64,000 nucleotides of DNA, from positions 28,667,419 through 28,731,418 of the forward strand of contig OZ020486.1 in assembly GCA_963971405.1 (NCBI GenBank), read 5' to 3'. The position numbers were made by a program, and so were the translations under genes. Numbering within the stretch: position 1 is the stretch's first letter; every line of letters starts with the position of its first letter. Under the pieces are notes generated by a model, which saw nothing but the letters and a program-made list of their open reading frames with translations, searched no databases and was not told the DNA's origin. Origin of the DNA: Psococerastis gibbosa. Its lineage: Eukaryota > Arthropoda > Insecta > Psocodea > Psocidae. This document shows, one piece after another, positions 11,331 to 23,606 of the stretch.

Positions 11331-14300
11331 TAATACAGAACTGTAGCAAAACAGAACTAAACAAAAAATGAAAAAAAAATGAAATGAAAAACTTACATAC
11401 CGTACATCCAACCTCCAAATTGAAAAAGTAAGCTACAATTTCCAATTCTCACGAAGCCAAATAACTCGGGAACTGAAAAATGAATGTATTTTCTTGCTTC
11501 GTGAATATTGCAAGCGACGCAACGTAACAAACGAAATTAGTCTCATTACTGGCAGTCCTATCTGGCAGATACAAAACGGGTCATAAAAGATTAGTGTAGT
11601 TGAGTTATTTCTTTAGTACCTCTCCTGTGACAGTTATAATATGGTTGTATGGGTAACGAAAGCCTCACTACTTGGATCTGTTCCTTTCTGAATCTAATAA
11701 CTTGCTTCAATGACCATTTTTATGATGTAAGTTATGTGAAAATATTGATAAGAAGATAGACTAACGCTTTATTGCAATGGCATAATGGCAAAGAAGTAGA
11801 CGCATCACGTCCAGATTTTAGAAGATCTTTCAAATCTGTCTTGTTTCATGAATGCACCGGAATAAATGAGTTCAATACAAACAAAAATTTATTTAATTAC
11901 CAACGGTGCCTTTCAAGAACCACCTACAATTTTCTACATCACCAATTACCATACACTGGATAGTGAGAGAGCAAGTTTGTTAAGAAAAAGATCCAGTATA
12001 TCACTGGAATTGCGTATCCGGTAAAGAATTGACTGTTATAGTATTCTATATCTAGTATAAGATCAAAACACAATAAAAAAACTTAACTAACTTAACAGCT
12101 TAATTAAGGCAAACGTTGGAACAGGTACCGAAGAACTACTTTCTGGTATACTTGTACTGATGGCGAAGTAATAACCTTTTTGTCCAACACATGCACCTTG
12201 GGCGCTAGATCATGTTAACTTGCACCACAACGACTTTTAATTAATTTTTAATTAAAAAGCACGGGGTTTCATGTTGGAAGCTTATAACCGCAATGGGTTG
12301 TTTTCTCTCCTCCTCGGTGGATTGCAGCAGGGATTGACATTGTTTCTGGAATTTTGAATTTTTTACCGCAGAGCATATTTTTTCGGTGCAAATATTTAAC
12401 GGGTTAAGATTCAATTTTATGTATGAGAGGATCCGGTAAAATATTAAATTTCATTCTTCTGTCTTGGACGAAGGAAATATGTGTGCAAAATGTCGTAGGT
12501 GATCGTAATATTTTTTTTAAAATAATAATAATAATAATAATAGTCTCTATAGTCTTTGCCAGGCAACCACATCCATTATATACAAGAAATTGTTTATGCA
12601 TATAATAGGTAATAGGTATGGATACTTTTTTTTCTTACGATGCTGTGATATTCAGTAGGCACTGATTTTTCTCACAATAATCATAACAAAACCAAAATTG
12701 AATACAGTAACCTAGCATAAGCTCCAATATCTTTTAAGCCAATGAATTGTGAAAATCCTAGAAACAGAGAGACATTAAGACAGTGAATCAAAAGTTGCTG
12801 AAATTGTAGACTATTTCGAGAGAGTGCGGAAACCATAAACATGAGATTGCTGCCAGGACGCAAAGTGTTGAGATAAAATAGGCTGCAGAGGTTCTCAGAG
12901 AACAAACCCTGCTAAGTACCTCCGTTCCTACGATACAACTTTTATGCTAATGTGGATACACTTTCCTTTATATGGTAAGTAGCAAGACAGCTATAAAACA
13001 ACATTATTCTCAACTATGTAGGAAATATTCAAAGATGAAAATTGCAATTGAGATATCTACTGTAATTTTGGCAAAGACTATGACGATTGCAAAATTACTT
13101 ATACATAGGAAACCTTTTCACAATAAACGTTCACAATACTACGTAGAGTAAATACAATAGGGTTACTTACTCATTGATTCCATGGAAACGTAAGACTCAG
13201 TGAAGATGAGAAATTTGAAATAAATACGAAAGAAAACAATGGAAACATTGTTTGTTTCTTTACATTAATTTTAAGTATAACTTCACATTTTACTACGTTA
13301 CCATGCGTTCTGTGAATAACCCTATAGTATTGCATATAAAACAAGTTATGCATAATCTAGATATTTTTTAGAATGAGTCAAACAACTTTATTTTGATTGA
13401 AATATTGGGGCTCGTACATATTAATTCCACACAATCATAGTCAACAGGACTTCCTTAGAGAAAATGGCTTTTCATCATCTTCTTTGCAATAGCATAAGGG
13501 TAAGCTCATAAATTCTAATCCCCGGTTTTATAAATTCCGTGAATCACTGTAGAAATGTGTCATGTGGGTCCACACAAGTCTATATGGCTTTTACAGTTAT
13601 GCGTTCATCAATTATATAGTCAAAACGCACGCACGGAGGAATCTGAACTGGTAGCAATACGCACGTACGCGAAGCTTCGCAACCGCCTTTACATACTGAA
13701 GAGGCTGACTGTAACAGCAAACTAGGGTAGGAGTTCTCTAAGAGGTCACAGTGCAAGAGAAAGTTAAGGTGAAGGGGAGAAAGGGGTACTACTGTATATA
13801 TTCCATATGAAATGAAATAACTTCAATGTAACATAATAGGTATATAAAAGTATTATTATTAGTACAAATCCTTTTCCACTGAACCTTTTTTAGAGGAACG
13901 GCGCGTTCGCGATACCTCCGATAGTGATACACGACAGAATAAACAAAAAATAACAAAAACTTAGAGTTTTAGAAAAACTTGTTATAACAACCCGAATTAG
14001 TAAAACCCAAATAATCGTTAAGAAATTAACTTTGTCTAAGAAACCCACTTGTGTTAGTATAAAACCCTGAGCGCTTTCGGCAAGAACTGCCATCTACAGA
14101 GGGAAACCCACTAGCACAGTTACACCTTATCTGCGATTTGAGACTTGCTCAACTCGAGGAGAAGATGCAAATAAGTTTTTGTCATTTTTTGTTTATTAAA
14201 ATGAAATACCACGAAGTCACGAGAAATCTAATTATTTATACACGACAGACGTGGCAAGAAAGTAGGGTCTGATAAAAGTAGTTACAAGCAATATACAAAT

Positions 14301-14340
14301 ATCTGCGAGCCAACTATGCCGTTTGGTAATAACTTAATAT
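11331..14340. other. Intergenic DNA with microsatellites
   Basis: (AAT)n at about 12519-12542 and AT-rich unique sequence. Open frames (11772-11963, 12423-12605, 13890-14093 minus) are short and featureless. Confidence 0.5.
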
Positions 14341-14422
14341 GGAGTTAAAAATGTAAACAAGACAATTTTAGAATGGAAAGTACCTAATGCTCTAAAATTG
14401 TTCAGGTTACATTTTTAACCCC
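14341..14422. repeat. Short inverted repeat (hairpin)
   Basis: Arms of 32 bp (14341-14372 and 14391-14422), with GTTAAAAATGTAA facing TTACATTTTTAAC and ACAATTTTAGA facing TCTAAAATTGT, around an 18-nt loop. A few mismatches. Probably a remnant of a small palindromic element. Confidence 0.65.
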
Positions 14423-14446
14423 AGGTTAACCAGGCCCAAATTATAC

Positions 14447-14494
14447 CATGATGATCGTGAATCTTCGATAGTAAAGGCATTTAAAGAAGACCAT
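14447..14494 (+). mobile_element. Very short LINE 3' tail
   Basis: ATGATGATCGTGAATCTTCG followed by GGCATTTAAAGAAGA matches the last about 48 bp of the LINE tails at 2270-2315 and 61170-61214. It is a 5'-truncated dead-on-arrival insertion. Confidence 0.6.
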
Positions 14495-15827
14495 TAATGA
14501 CTGTACATCATTTTACTAGTACAAATTGCACTACAAGCTCAACAAGTATAATTTATGATTCACCCCCTTGGCCCTTTTAGAACTCGCTGTTAGCAATATT
14601 AGTTAAATCCAATGCGAAATAGAGCCAATCCTACGCCCATGGTACAGATATAGTGTAAGTTTCAGCAGTTTAAAGCTGCCCCTGAGTCAGGGGGGAGTTG
14701 TAACTCACCGGAATTAATGTGAATGATAGCGTAGTTGGATGTAAATTATATTTTGTATGTAAACAACCCGAATGATTCCTCCCAGCTATACAATGCTATA
14801 CCCACATCTGTGTTTACCTTGCCAGACTTGGCGATTATTGACACCCGAGGCTCAGGCTTGATTCATCATCAATCTGATTAGTTTACGTAACGACTGGCCT
14901 TTAGTTGTTAGCTTACGACCGATAATCGTAACATAACAATAAATATAAACGATACGGTATTATTACTTGTTTTTAAAAGTAATGACTACAGCGGAGTGGC
15001 AAAAAGATTCTAACTTTCACACGAAAAGGTGTTCGTTTTGGTACATATTATTATATCTGTTATATTTAGATTTTTGTCTGCACAGCAGGCGGTTATTTTC
15101 TTGAGAGAGGAAGTCTTCCTTCAGAGTCCACTATACAATGTATAAACGACTGTATACGCTTAGAACGAAAGGTCGAACATGCTGAAGCCGGTACATACCT
15201 TAGAGTTTTAGATGACGTAAATAATAGAAATGAAATGGACCCAAAAATTACCTGAAACGAAATAAATATAGTTTAGAATTCTAGGAAACGTATATGACAA
15301 TGGTTCAGGTTTCCCCGAAATCACTCACGAATTTTGATTGTTGAAAATTAAGCCAATAAAGAATGCGAATAATAAATAGGGAATAATCGCACGGAATGAC
15401 AGAATAAATTAAGCTATGGGCTAGTAAATGTTGTGGATGTTGGAATCACCACTGTAATCCAATTACATAAAACAATCTGCTTCTGACTTATCGTACTATG
15501 CTTATAATATGGAAATGGAACTCACTCATTCGGTTTTACGTAAAGAGATTACTTTAAAGCCTTTCAAGCTCTACTGTAAATAAAAACCAAGAAGGACGCG
15601 AGTAATCCCTTGTCCAATCTTTATAGTAACTGCGATTTTTATCTTTATTTTTGTATAGGATTAAAAAAGGTTGACTGCCGTGCACACTGTTTCAAATTAC
15701 ATTACATACATAGATTAGTTTTATTACACAGACACTTTATTTAACTAGAGACTGACGTTAAAGCACAGTATGCTTTGAATATATAAAAAAATCAAGTGAA
15801 GCATACAAAAAAGCGAAACTCTTTATA
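14495..15827. other. Intergenic DNA, no gene seen
   Basis: No gene, terminal repeat or tRNA-like box seen. Confidence 0.5.
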
Positions 15828-15899
15828 CGAGGGTGAAATTTTAAGTAATCTACTTAGGTAAGAAATATCTGCCGTAAGGTCAAAAAACTTTTTATTGCT

Positions 15900-16620
15900 T
15901 TTCAACATGTAGTTCTATGTACATTGTTGGAAGATCATCTATCCCATTGGAAAAAAACCATTCTCTTGCTCTGCAAAATAGTCCGAAACTACACGAACTA
16001 CTAAACTGTCGCCCAAAAATATCATGCCCTTTAAGTTCTTTTTCACAAGACGAAGCAGAAAAAAAAATCGCTGGCTGCCAAATCTGGACTGTAGGGAGAA
16101 TGGTTTAGTTCTTGGATGCCACAATCACGAACTACAGCCGCTGTTTTCGCCGACATGTGGTCTAGCGCGTTGTCATGCAGAAGCAACACTCCCTTGCTCA
16201 TCTTCCCTCGTCATATTTCAAGGATTATTTCAATCATTAGTCTCTTTGATACCCTCTGCTTAATACTCCAGGATATCGTCTTTTTATGCTCAATGTAGTC
16301 AATCAAAATTATTCCTTCTTCATCCTTAAAAAAGTGTGGCCATAGTCTTGCCTGCAGACATAGGATGGGTTTTTGCTTGGTTTCCGGATTTCAGTGGTGA
16401 CCGAAATTGGAGGATATAGATAAACTGGGCTTGGCGGGATTCGAACTCACGATCTACGCCTAACCGGGGCATCGTCTTAACGGCTCGACCACACGCCCGC
16501 ACAGAATGAATCCTTGTTTCATCGAAGGTTACTATACGCGACAAAAATTCTTCCTTGTCTTCGTTGTAGAGCGCCAGATTTTCATCTGAAATCTCTGAGC
16601 CCTCCATTGTTTTTGCAAGC
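15900..16620 (-). pseudogene. Mariner transposase remnant
   Basis: Coding relics lie on the minus strand, from EFLSRIVTFDET (near 16510-16550) down to the LHDNA and SPDLA region (near 16090-16190) and YFAEQE (near 15965). Several frames are needed to follow it, and it is split by the SINE at 16395-16504. A normal mariner transposase is about 345 residues; well under that is left. Confidence 0.8.
16395..16504 (-). repeat. SINE family 1 inserted in the mariner
   Basis: On the minus strand: GCGGGCGTGTGGTCGAGCCG, the anticodon arm, GTGAGTTCGAATCCCGCCAA and a short tail ending TATCCTCCAATTTCGGT. Only the tRNA-like head and about 30 nt of tail are present, which suggests that the mobile unit is about 105-110 bp long. 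Confidence 0.8.
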
Positions 16621-16811
16621 GTGTCACCAAACGATACTCCAGGCTCAAATTTTTCATTTTACACGCACCTTGATCAACACTCAGCATCACGGTGGCAGAA
16701 GCCAACGAGCAAATGAAACAAACTTCCTGACAACTTGCACTAGAAACGTGTCTCAACCTGTTCCAGAAGGTCTACTATTGTAAGCAGATTACTTAAAATT
16801 TCACCCTCGTA

Positions 16812-17906
16812 ATAATTAAATTTTTAAAAGAAAATGACATACTGGCCTTCTTAAACATAACACGCAGCACAGAAATTGGAATTAATAAAAAAAAAAGCAT
16901 TTCCTTCAAAGACTAGAAGCTAGAGAAGAACGATAAAGGTGTTCATAACCCATACCATTCGTTCCATTATTAACGTACAGAACAACGTTTTACTCGTCAA
17001 AATAAAATGTTCTTCTACTTAAGCCTTTGCTCCAAATTTTTGAAGTAAAAGGTTACACTTATTTTTATAAATTCCAATGATTGAAGCTTAATTTCCTACA
17101 TATATAAGTCAAGAAAGTATAGTCCAAGAAGTCTTCACAGCTTAAAGCTTTAAAGCACATAACAAACACTCGGCAGTCACTCGCCGATGAAAAATGACGT
17201 GAATTCATGACCAACACTTTATTATTCATGAAAAGTAGATGCTTTTCGCCATATACCCAATATTATCGGAAATAGAGCTACGATATGTTTGCTTGTATTA
17301 TCTGTACCGCACCTAATATGACTGAGGCCAGCGGGAAAGGCTTTTGTGCTCATGTTTGTTCGTAGACCTATGTATAGATAAAGTTGACTTAAGGAGAAGT
17401 CCCCCGTCAAAAACTTGGCTGACAGGGGGTGACAAAGGAAGTAGGGACCATCAATCATTGCAAACGTCAAATTGATTACGACCATCACGGGATGAAGGGA
17501 CGTCCAGGGGATATTTTGCCTCTGCTGTTGCCAGAGGCTGCCCATATCCCTTCGAAGCATCCCTGCTGACAATCAAATAATCTTGATTGCTTACCCAAAT
17601 GAAATGCATAAACTTATGGGCGTAATTTTGTTTTTGATGTAAAATTGTTATCTTAATAATAAACGAATCTAGAACCACCATCTTAATATTTCAAGATTAA
17701 GCCGAACGTTTGGCAGGATGGGTGAACACTGTACACAACCTACTTTACGGCTGGATTGTTTTTCAAATTACCTTGCAGGTGACCAGTACATTATTAATAA
17801 AAAAATATTTTTTAAAAAAATTAATAAATTTCAAAATTAAATCTAGAATACATGTATTTAAAGTGATCTTAAGATCTAAAATATTTTCAAGCCCACCCTT
17901 GGCCAA
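16812..17906. other. Intergenic DNA, no gene recognised
   Basis: A minus-strand frame of 116 codons (17222-17572) and another at 17451-17681 overlap, with no recognisable domain. Confidence 0.45.
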
Positions 17907-17913
17907 TCTCACC

Positions 17914-18078
17914 CCAGGCAGTAGCCAGGGGGGGGGGGGTTCATACCCCCCGCCCCCCGAAATCAAATGGCTTGATACTAGATAGAATCGGATTTTGAGA
18001 GGAAAAATAAAAACTACTGTCCAATGAAATTTCTGAACCCCCCCCCCCCCCCGAAAAAAATCCTGGCTACGGCCTGGC
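17914..18078. mobile_element. G/C-tract MITE, 165 bp
   Basis: Inverted ends CCAGGCAGTAGCCAGG and CCTGGCTACGGCCTGG (one mismatch) enclose long G and C runs. The direct repeat TCTCACC lies on both sides (17907-17913 and 18079-18085), a 7-bp target duplication, or 8 bp with one mismatch. Non-coding. Similar G-tract sequence occurs near 50020-50070 and 46990-47160. Confidence 0.75.
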
Positions 18079-18461
18079 TCTCACCAACAGCTGTAGCCCC
18101 AATATGTTGATTTGCTGCAAAGACAATTCATGATAATATGGACATGAATAATCATGTACCGGTATGTTTTAATTGCACGAACAGCTAACCTCTTTGCATG
18201 ATGATTATCTTCGCTACTGACCTCTTCCTCGTAAAAAGAAATGAGTTATTTCCTATTGATGATCGAATAGGTTGTATTTATTATTTGATTGAATGGAACA
18301 TATTTCCAAGAAAATTAGTTACTCTACTTAATTCCAAAAAAATTGAATTCCTACAACGCCTTACATTTCATAATTATGTAATTTGCACTTCTGTCACACA
18401 TTGCATAATCGCATTAACGCAGACGTGTCCTGATTTGGAGATGACAATGGACCACACACAT

Positions 18462-18670
18462 GGTGCCGAATCCACTAACAATAGGTCAAACCTTCCGAAT
18501 TTGGAAGTTCTTAACAAACTGATTTTAACGATGCCACCAGGGCTCACACGAAGTAACTTACGGACCAGACACAGGGTGCCGAATCCACTAACAATAGGCC
18601 AAACCTTCCGAATTTGAAAGTTTTTAACAAACTGATTTTAACGATGCCAGGGCTCACACGAAGTAACTTA
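18462..18670. repeat. Tandem duplication, unit 113 bp, two copies
   Basis: Units start at 18462 and 18575 with GGTGCCGAATCCACTAACAA and end with GGGCTCACACGAAGTAACTT. The copies differ at few positions, so the duplication is fairly recent. An open frame of 139 codons runs through it, but it shows no recognisable feature. Confidence 0.85.
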
Positions 18671-19464
18671 CATCATATTAAGAAACTAATAACTTGCATG
18701 ACGCAACGTCAACACAGATGTTAGGACCTACGTCCCTTACTGTATGCCCCATGAAAAAGATCACAATGCTTACAGCAATCCGCAGGACGTGTCATCATTC
18801 GTATAAATTTTAATAGAAAGCGTGCTCAAATGTTTAGCTTCTGATGGTGGCACGAACAAGAAACATTCCTACGTTAGTGCTCAGAATATCCGGTTTTCGC
18901 CATTGCAAACTGGCGACACATTTAACTGTGGCTTAACAGTATATTGCATGATAGCATGAACTTTAAAAGGCGTCATAATCTGGACATGTAATAATAATCT
19001 TGCAAACACAGTGTGGCCACTGGCTGACTGCCCAATGTTCACCGACTGTACACTTATCGAAATGCTCAAAACGCACAGTCATGGATGATGAAAGTCCTTG
19101 AAGGCTCTATAATTTCCCGGACACTTGCGGAAGATGATCGAGTGTCATGAGTGGGACAACCATAAAAACATTGGCACACTTAAATCTTAAGTGTTTATAG
19201 CTGCCCCAAAAGCGTAGGAAGTGATTATAAAATGGGGCAACCCTTTGCCTTGCCACCCTCCATTACAGTCTCAACAACTTACTTCCAGCGTGCGTGATTC
19301 GGACCTATTACTGACCCAACACTCCTCTCCACGAAGAAATACGAGCAGCTTGTTCGTCATGTAGAAATTATTCGTGCGTGTTCTCACTCCCTCCCAACCC
19401 GTTGATGACCCTATTTCGTCTTCCGAACACTTGCTCTATAGTGACGAAAGAAAGTCACATGCGA

Positions 19465-19617
19465 AATTCTCATTTCTAACTGTAAAAATGCAAAGGAATA
19501 CTATAGTAGTAGAATAGGTTGACCTAGGTTGAATAGGGTCACCTTGCATGCATTGTAATTCTCATTTCTAATTGTAAAAATGCAAAGGAATACTATAGTA
19601 GTAGAATAGGTTGACTA
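19465..19617. repeat. Tandem duplication, unit 92 bp
   Basis: AATTCTCATTTCTAAC through ATACTATAGTAGTAGAATAG / GTTGAC occurs at 19465 and again at 19557, nearly identical over about 60 bp, with a divergent linker between. Confidence 0.8.
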
Positions 19618-20557
19618 ACAAAATACCACCATATACCAGTAACTGGAGAGACGCTAGGTACGGGTGGCAGCACTGAGACTTATAGGTCATTGAGTACATG
19701 TTGCATATCCGCTTCCGCCCTCCAGCCATGGCAAACCATGATAAAACAATGGTAAAGCACCGGGAGCATAGATTTTCCTCTATTTTAAATAATAAAATAA
19801 TAAAAAAGGTTCAGAAAGCAACCTGTTTGCTTTTGTTGCTGTATTTGCCACATAAAGAATACGATAAGTTCATTGAGCATCGATGGAAACGTTTATCGAC
19901 CTTTCTGCCCACTCTTACAATTAACCCATACCCACTCTAACAATTAAAACACGTAAGTAACACTCCAATAATTAACGGGTAAGGTGGGCAACCACAGCGC
20001 ATGCAATGAAGCGGCTAAAAGTTTTGACAGATTAAGTTTGGGGCTTCTCGTCATAATAAAACTATTACATTGTCAGGTCAAGTACGCAGAACTTAGTGCG
20101 CCTTTTCCATTGTCAGCCCTGGATTAAACATTTGTTCTCCATTTGCCGCAATTTTTTTTTTATGTTGGACCCGAAAAATGCAGCAACATTTCTTTTTGAT
20201 CACCTTTGCCATTACCTACGTTTCACCACTAACAGCATTACTTAGCTGATGGTTAGGCGCCATCTTACATATTTCATTAGCTTTGGCTAGAATACAGTAA
20301 TTCCAATTTTGTTAAATTCATGTAGGCCTAAGAGAAATGAAGAAGTATATAAACACAGACTGAAACTGAAACATTATGAACCCAGACTGGGTTACCCAAT
20401 CAATTTGGCAGAAAAAAGTTTTGTAGGAGTCACTTCTGATTTCTTTTCCTTTTTTTTATGTTTTGTAACATAGCTAGGTCCGCAATGGTTTCAACTTAAC
20501 GAAAGTAAACAACAGCATAAAGGAGAGATATATGGCAGTGCGTAGAAGAGGAAGTAG
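19618..20557. other. Intergenic DNA, no gene seen
   Basis: No recognisable feature. Confidence 0.45.
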
Positions 20558-20591
20558 TGACGTCATTAGGCTTTTAAATTCCTATATAAAA
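20558..20591 (+). promoter_or_regulatory. Candidate core promoter (CRE plus TATA)
   Basis: TGACGTCA, the perfect palindromic CRE core, lies at 20558-20565. TATATAAAA follows at 20583-20591, so a start near 20613-20620 would be expected. A possible splice donor (AAAGGTAACC) is near 20700. No convincing coding exon follows, so this is only a spacing-based candidate. Confidence 0.3.
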
Positions 20592-20719
20592 CTAGTTCTG
20601 AAAGATATCTGATGCCTGGGGCACATTTCAGCATATTGGGTCAGACCCTTTCAAATTCCAGTGGCATTCTTCACCGTCCCGTAAAGCAGATTTTCTAAAA
20701 GGTAACCTGTACTTTAACT

Positions 20720-23378
20720 ACAATTCATACGATTTCTTATTTATTTCGGGAGCCTACAGGGACGATGTATCTACATGTAAAGTATGATAGGAGCATAAGG
20801 TTAGGATGCTGGTGAAATTGCTATTTTCTAAATTTAACTGCAGTTGATTTTCGTAAATAAGGTATTATTAGTGAAAATTGACTAAATTGTTAGAGGAAAT
20901 TAAAAGTGGGCTCAAATTAAACAATAATAATAATAATTTATTGTGTAATGACCAGAAATCATTTGAAAAATACAAATTCAAATACATTTAAGGCCAAACC
21001 GGAGGGGGTCACGTGACTGGCCTGGAAATGTCTTTGCAGAGGGCTCGTAATATATGTTGTAAACCGCAGTGGTATAGTAAAAATCGATAGAAGGGTATAG
21101 TATACGCGTAGACATGTTTACACTATTGACTAAACCAAAAATTACAATTACATTAGGTCTAAAATTTGTGCATGAAGCAATTAAAAACATACCTTTTAGA
21201 ACATTTTTACGTGGCCCACAGGGAAGAAAAACCTCCAACTTTTGTAATGAAATGCACTTTAGTCAGAAGCTCAGCACTTAGTTTGACAGTAAAGCGCCAG
21301 AAATAGGTAAAACTGCAATTATTTGAAATAATACAAGTCAAATACGGAACAGGTACGAGACGCGGGGCTTTGTTTATAAAATGGATATTCAACGATACCG
21401 TGGCTGGAGACCGTTATCAATATGGCTGCTAGTGTAGCCTGCACAAGATAAGTACGCAATTCGGTGGGGAAATAGCCTGCACAAGCTAACTACTAAACTA
21501 CTGAGTTTTTGACCGGGTCCAGGTATCCGCTTTGCTATGCTGCAATGTGTAAGACTTTGATATTTTTTGCGTTGGTACTTATCTCTGATAGTTGGCTTAT
21601 GGTTAACGGGTGCCTCGTAAGGCATATTGTAACTCCCGCCGCTCCGGTTCTATTATATTTCTATGTATTCAACGGTCAACGCCACAACCCTCCGGTTTGG
21701 CCTTAAGAAAAAAGAAAAAAAATTCCGACAGTACAACACTGACGGCGATGACAATAAGCTCGTATATTGTAGCTCAAGACCTTAGCTTAATTTAGACCTA
21801 CAGTATATCTTAATTCAAATTTTTAATTTTTTGGATCATTAGTTCACCCTCTTCTGATATTAACTATAATTTTAATTTTGCCAAAAATTTTGCCCTACTC
21901 GAAGCTCGATGTAATTCGACAGGGAGCATGTTAAAGTCCCAGAAATACGGTGGTACATTATTTGTAGTGTGCGGTTCGCGGTCGTACTCAGGTGTCCATA
22001 ACTGGGGGGGGGGGGGGTGCCTTAGAGCATTTATAGAGTAGGATACTACCTATAGTGAACTAGTAGAATTAACACAATGTACTGTATTGCGAAAAGAGGA
22101 AGCTTCATTGAGATTGGGAAAGAGACCAAAAGACGCAGTCCATTCAATTCAATTTTTATTTCCTTCAATACGATACATGCAAAACATTATCTTGAAACAG
22201 AAGGTCGAAATTTACCTAGACGAAACCTAATGGCCAACTTACACCTTTACAAAGAGGGCATTTGTTGCTAACCCAACATCCAACACAGAGTAACAGAGAA
22301 TATGTCGAGAAAGAGAATACTCTACTACTGCCAGTCCTCAGGTCTGAAACCTAAATGGGTTATCGCACCACAGCGTTTTTATCGCCCTTAAGAAGCAATA
22401 GGGTCAATATAGCCAATAACTCACATGTAGAATTATACAAAAGATATAAGTAGCCTAATAGGCTATATTTTTATCTTAAAGATTGGAAAAGAAGCATCAA
22501 TGAATTATCTAGATTGATTTTTAGAAATGAGGCTTTAGTTTTATTACACTTAGATAGGTTCCCTAATTGTTATAGGTAGCACGATATTCAGTTTTCATTG
22601 TGTCGTTCAATAGTCAACGAAAACGGAAAGTCGACTCAAACCATCTATAACGACAAAGTTACGAAAATAAATTTGAATAAAACCGTTTGATAGAAAACAA
22701 TGTCAATATCAGGTGGATAAATTGGCAAAAAATCATGTAAGTATTAGTCTGAAAATTCACGTTATCGGGAAACCCTTCAATACCTGGAGACGCTTTCTCT
22801 AATTGAAGCTAACCCTCAAGAAAAACATCACTGGTAGCTTGAAGCAAATTAATTTTTTATCGAAGCTTTACAAGCTGAAATTGGAAATACCCCCTTAAAT
22901 ATTTGATACGAATGGAATTCGCTTCGTAAACAAGTTTAAAAAGTAAATCTACTTATTGGGGCTTGCAAGGATGAAGAGAATCACGTAAGTGCTGCTGGTG
23001 CTCCAGGAAATTCCAGTGAGCGGCAGGCACGTTGGAATTCAAACAAGGTGTATACGAAAATGGCAATGCTACTCGTATAAGCCAAGTACTACTAGTATTT
23101 TCTCGCTTATTTTGCTTTCCCTCCATGTCCGATATTGTGAATATTCTATCTTTTCCAATATTTAAAATAAATTGCCATGTGTGAAATTTTAAACACTTGC
23201 GTACTGTACGGTACATCGCGTTTTAGGTGATTGGCTGACAGAATCTGGGTCAGCCATGCTTGAAAGTGTGAACCGAATGCTCTTGGGAATCCTGGTAAGC
23301 ATTTGTAATACATTTTACCATTGGTAAGGGCTGAGTGGGATTCATGACAGTTAATGTCCCAGCAGTTTCAGCAGTTAA
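20720..23378. other. Intergenic DNA, no gene seen
   Basis: Short ORFs only. A G run lies at about 22005-22017. Confidence 0.5.
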
Positions 23379-23606
23379 GACATGTAGAGTAGTGGTACAG
23401 ACTCTGACTTTCACCCGAAAGGTTATTGGTTCGAGTCCTACACTTATACTACATTTTCTGGCCATGCTTTGGAGGACATGTAAAGCAGCCGGTCCCGGGT
23501 CTTCCTAGTTGAGTGTAAGAGCCCTATAGCCTTAATAGCCATAACTCCGCTAGGGTGGCTTAGTGATAGAACAAAAAGTCCTTATTTATTTATTTATTTT
23601 ATTTAG
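23379..23606 (+). repeat. tRNA-derived SINE (SINE family 2)
   Basis: The head GACATGTAGAGTAGTGGTAC has an A box (TAGAGTAGTGG) and TTGGTTCGAGTCC is a canonical B box. The body includes CTACATTTTCTGGCC, TAGTTGAGTGTAAGAG, AACTCCGCTAGGGTGGCTTA and a (TTTA)n tail. Sister copies lie at 36400-36586 (minus) and 49121-49310, with a decayed one at 40548-40645. This has all the parts of a normal SINE. Confidence 0.85.

Larger units (their letters stand above)
15828..16809 (-). mobile_element. Mariner transposon, defective, with intact terminal repeats
   Basis: Terminal inverted repeats of 29 bp with one mismatch (15828-15856 and 16781-16809) start CGAGGGTGAAATTTTAAGTA and are flanked by TA on both sides, the mariner target. 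The transposase remnant reads on the minus strand: FLSRIVTFDETRIHS holds the first catalytic Asp, SAGKTMAT and GVLLLHDNA the second, and NHSPYSPDLA the third (DD34D type), ending near YFAEQE. Most of the N-terminal half is gone (only about 280 bp between the repeat and the DET motif), frameshifts and stops break the rest, and a SINE interrupts it after the DET motif. It cannot make transposase, but its ends could still be recognised. Confidence 0.9.

Noticed and set aside
12235-12262. AT palindrome TTTTAATTAATTTTTAATTAAAA
   Set aside because: Low-complexity AT palindromes of this size are expected by chance in such AT-rich DNA.
17222-17681. Minus-strand frames of 116 and 76 codons
   Set aside because: No recognisable domain, no splice pattern that joins them convincingly.
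18198-18617. 139-codon plus ORF
   Set aside because: It runs through the 113-bp tandem duplication and has no recognisable feature or gene signals.
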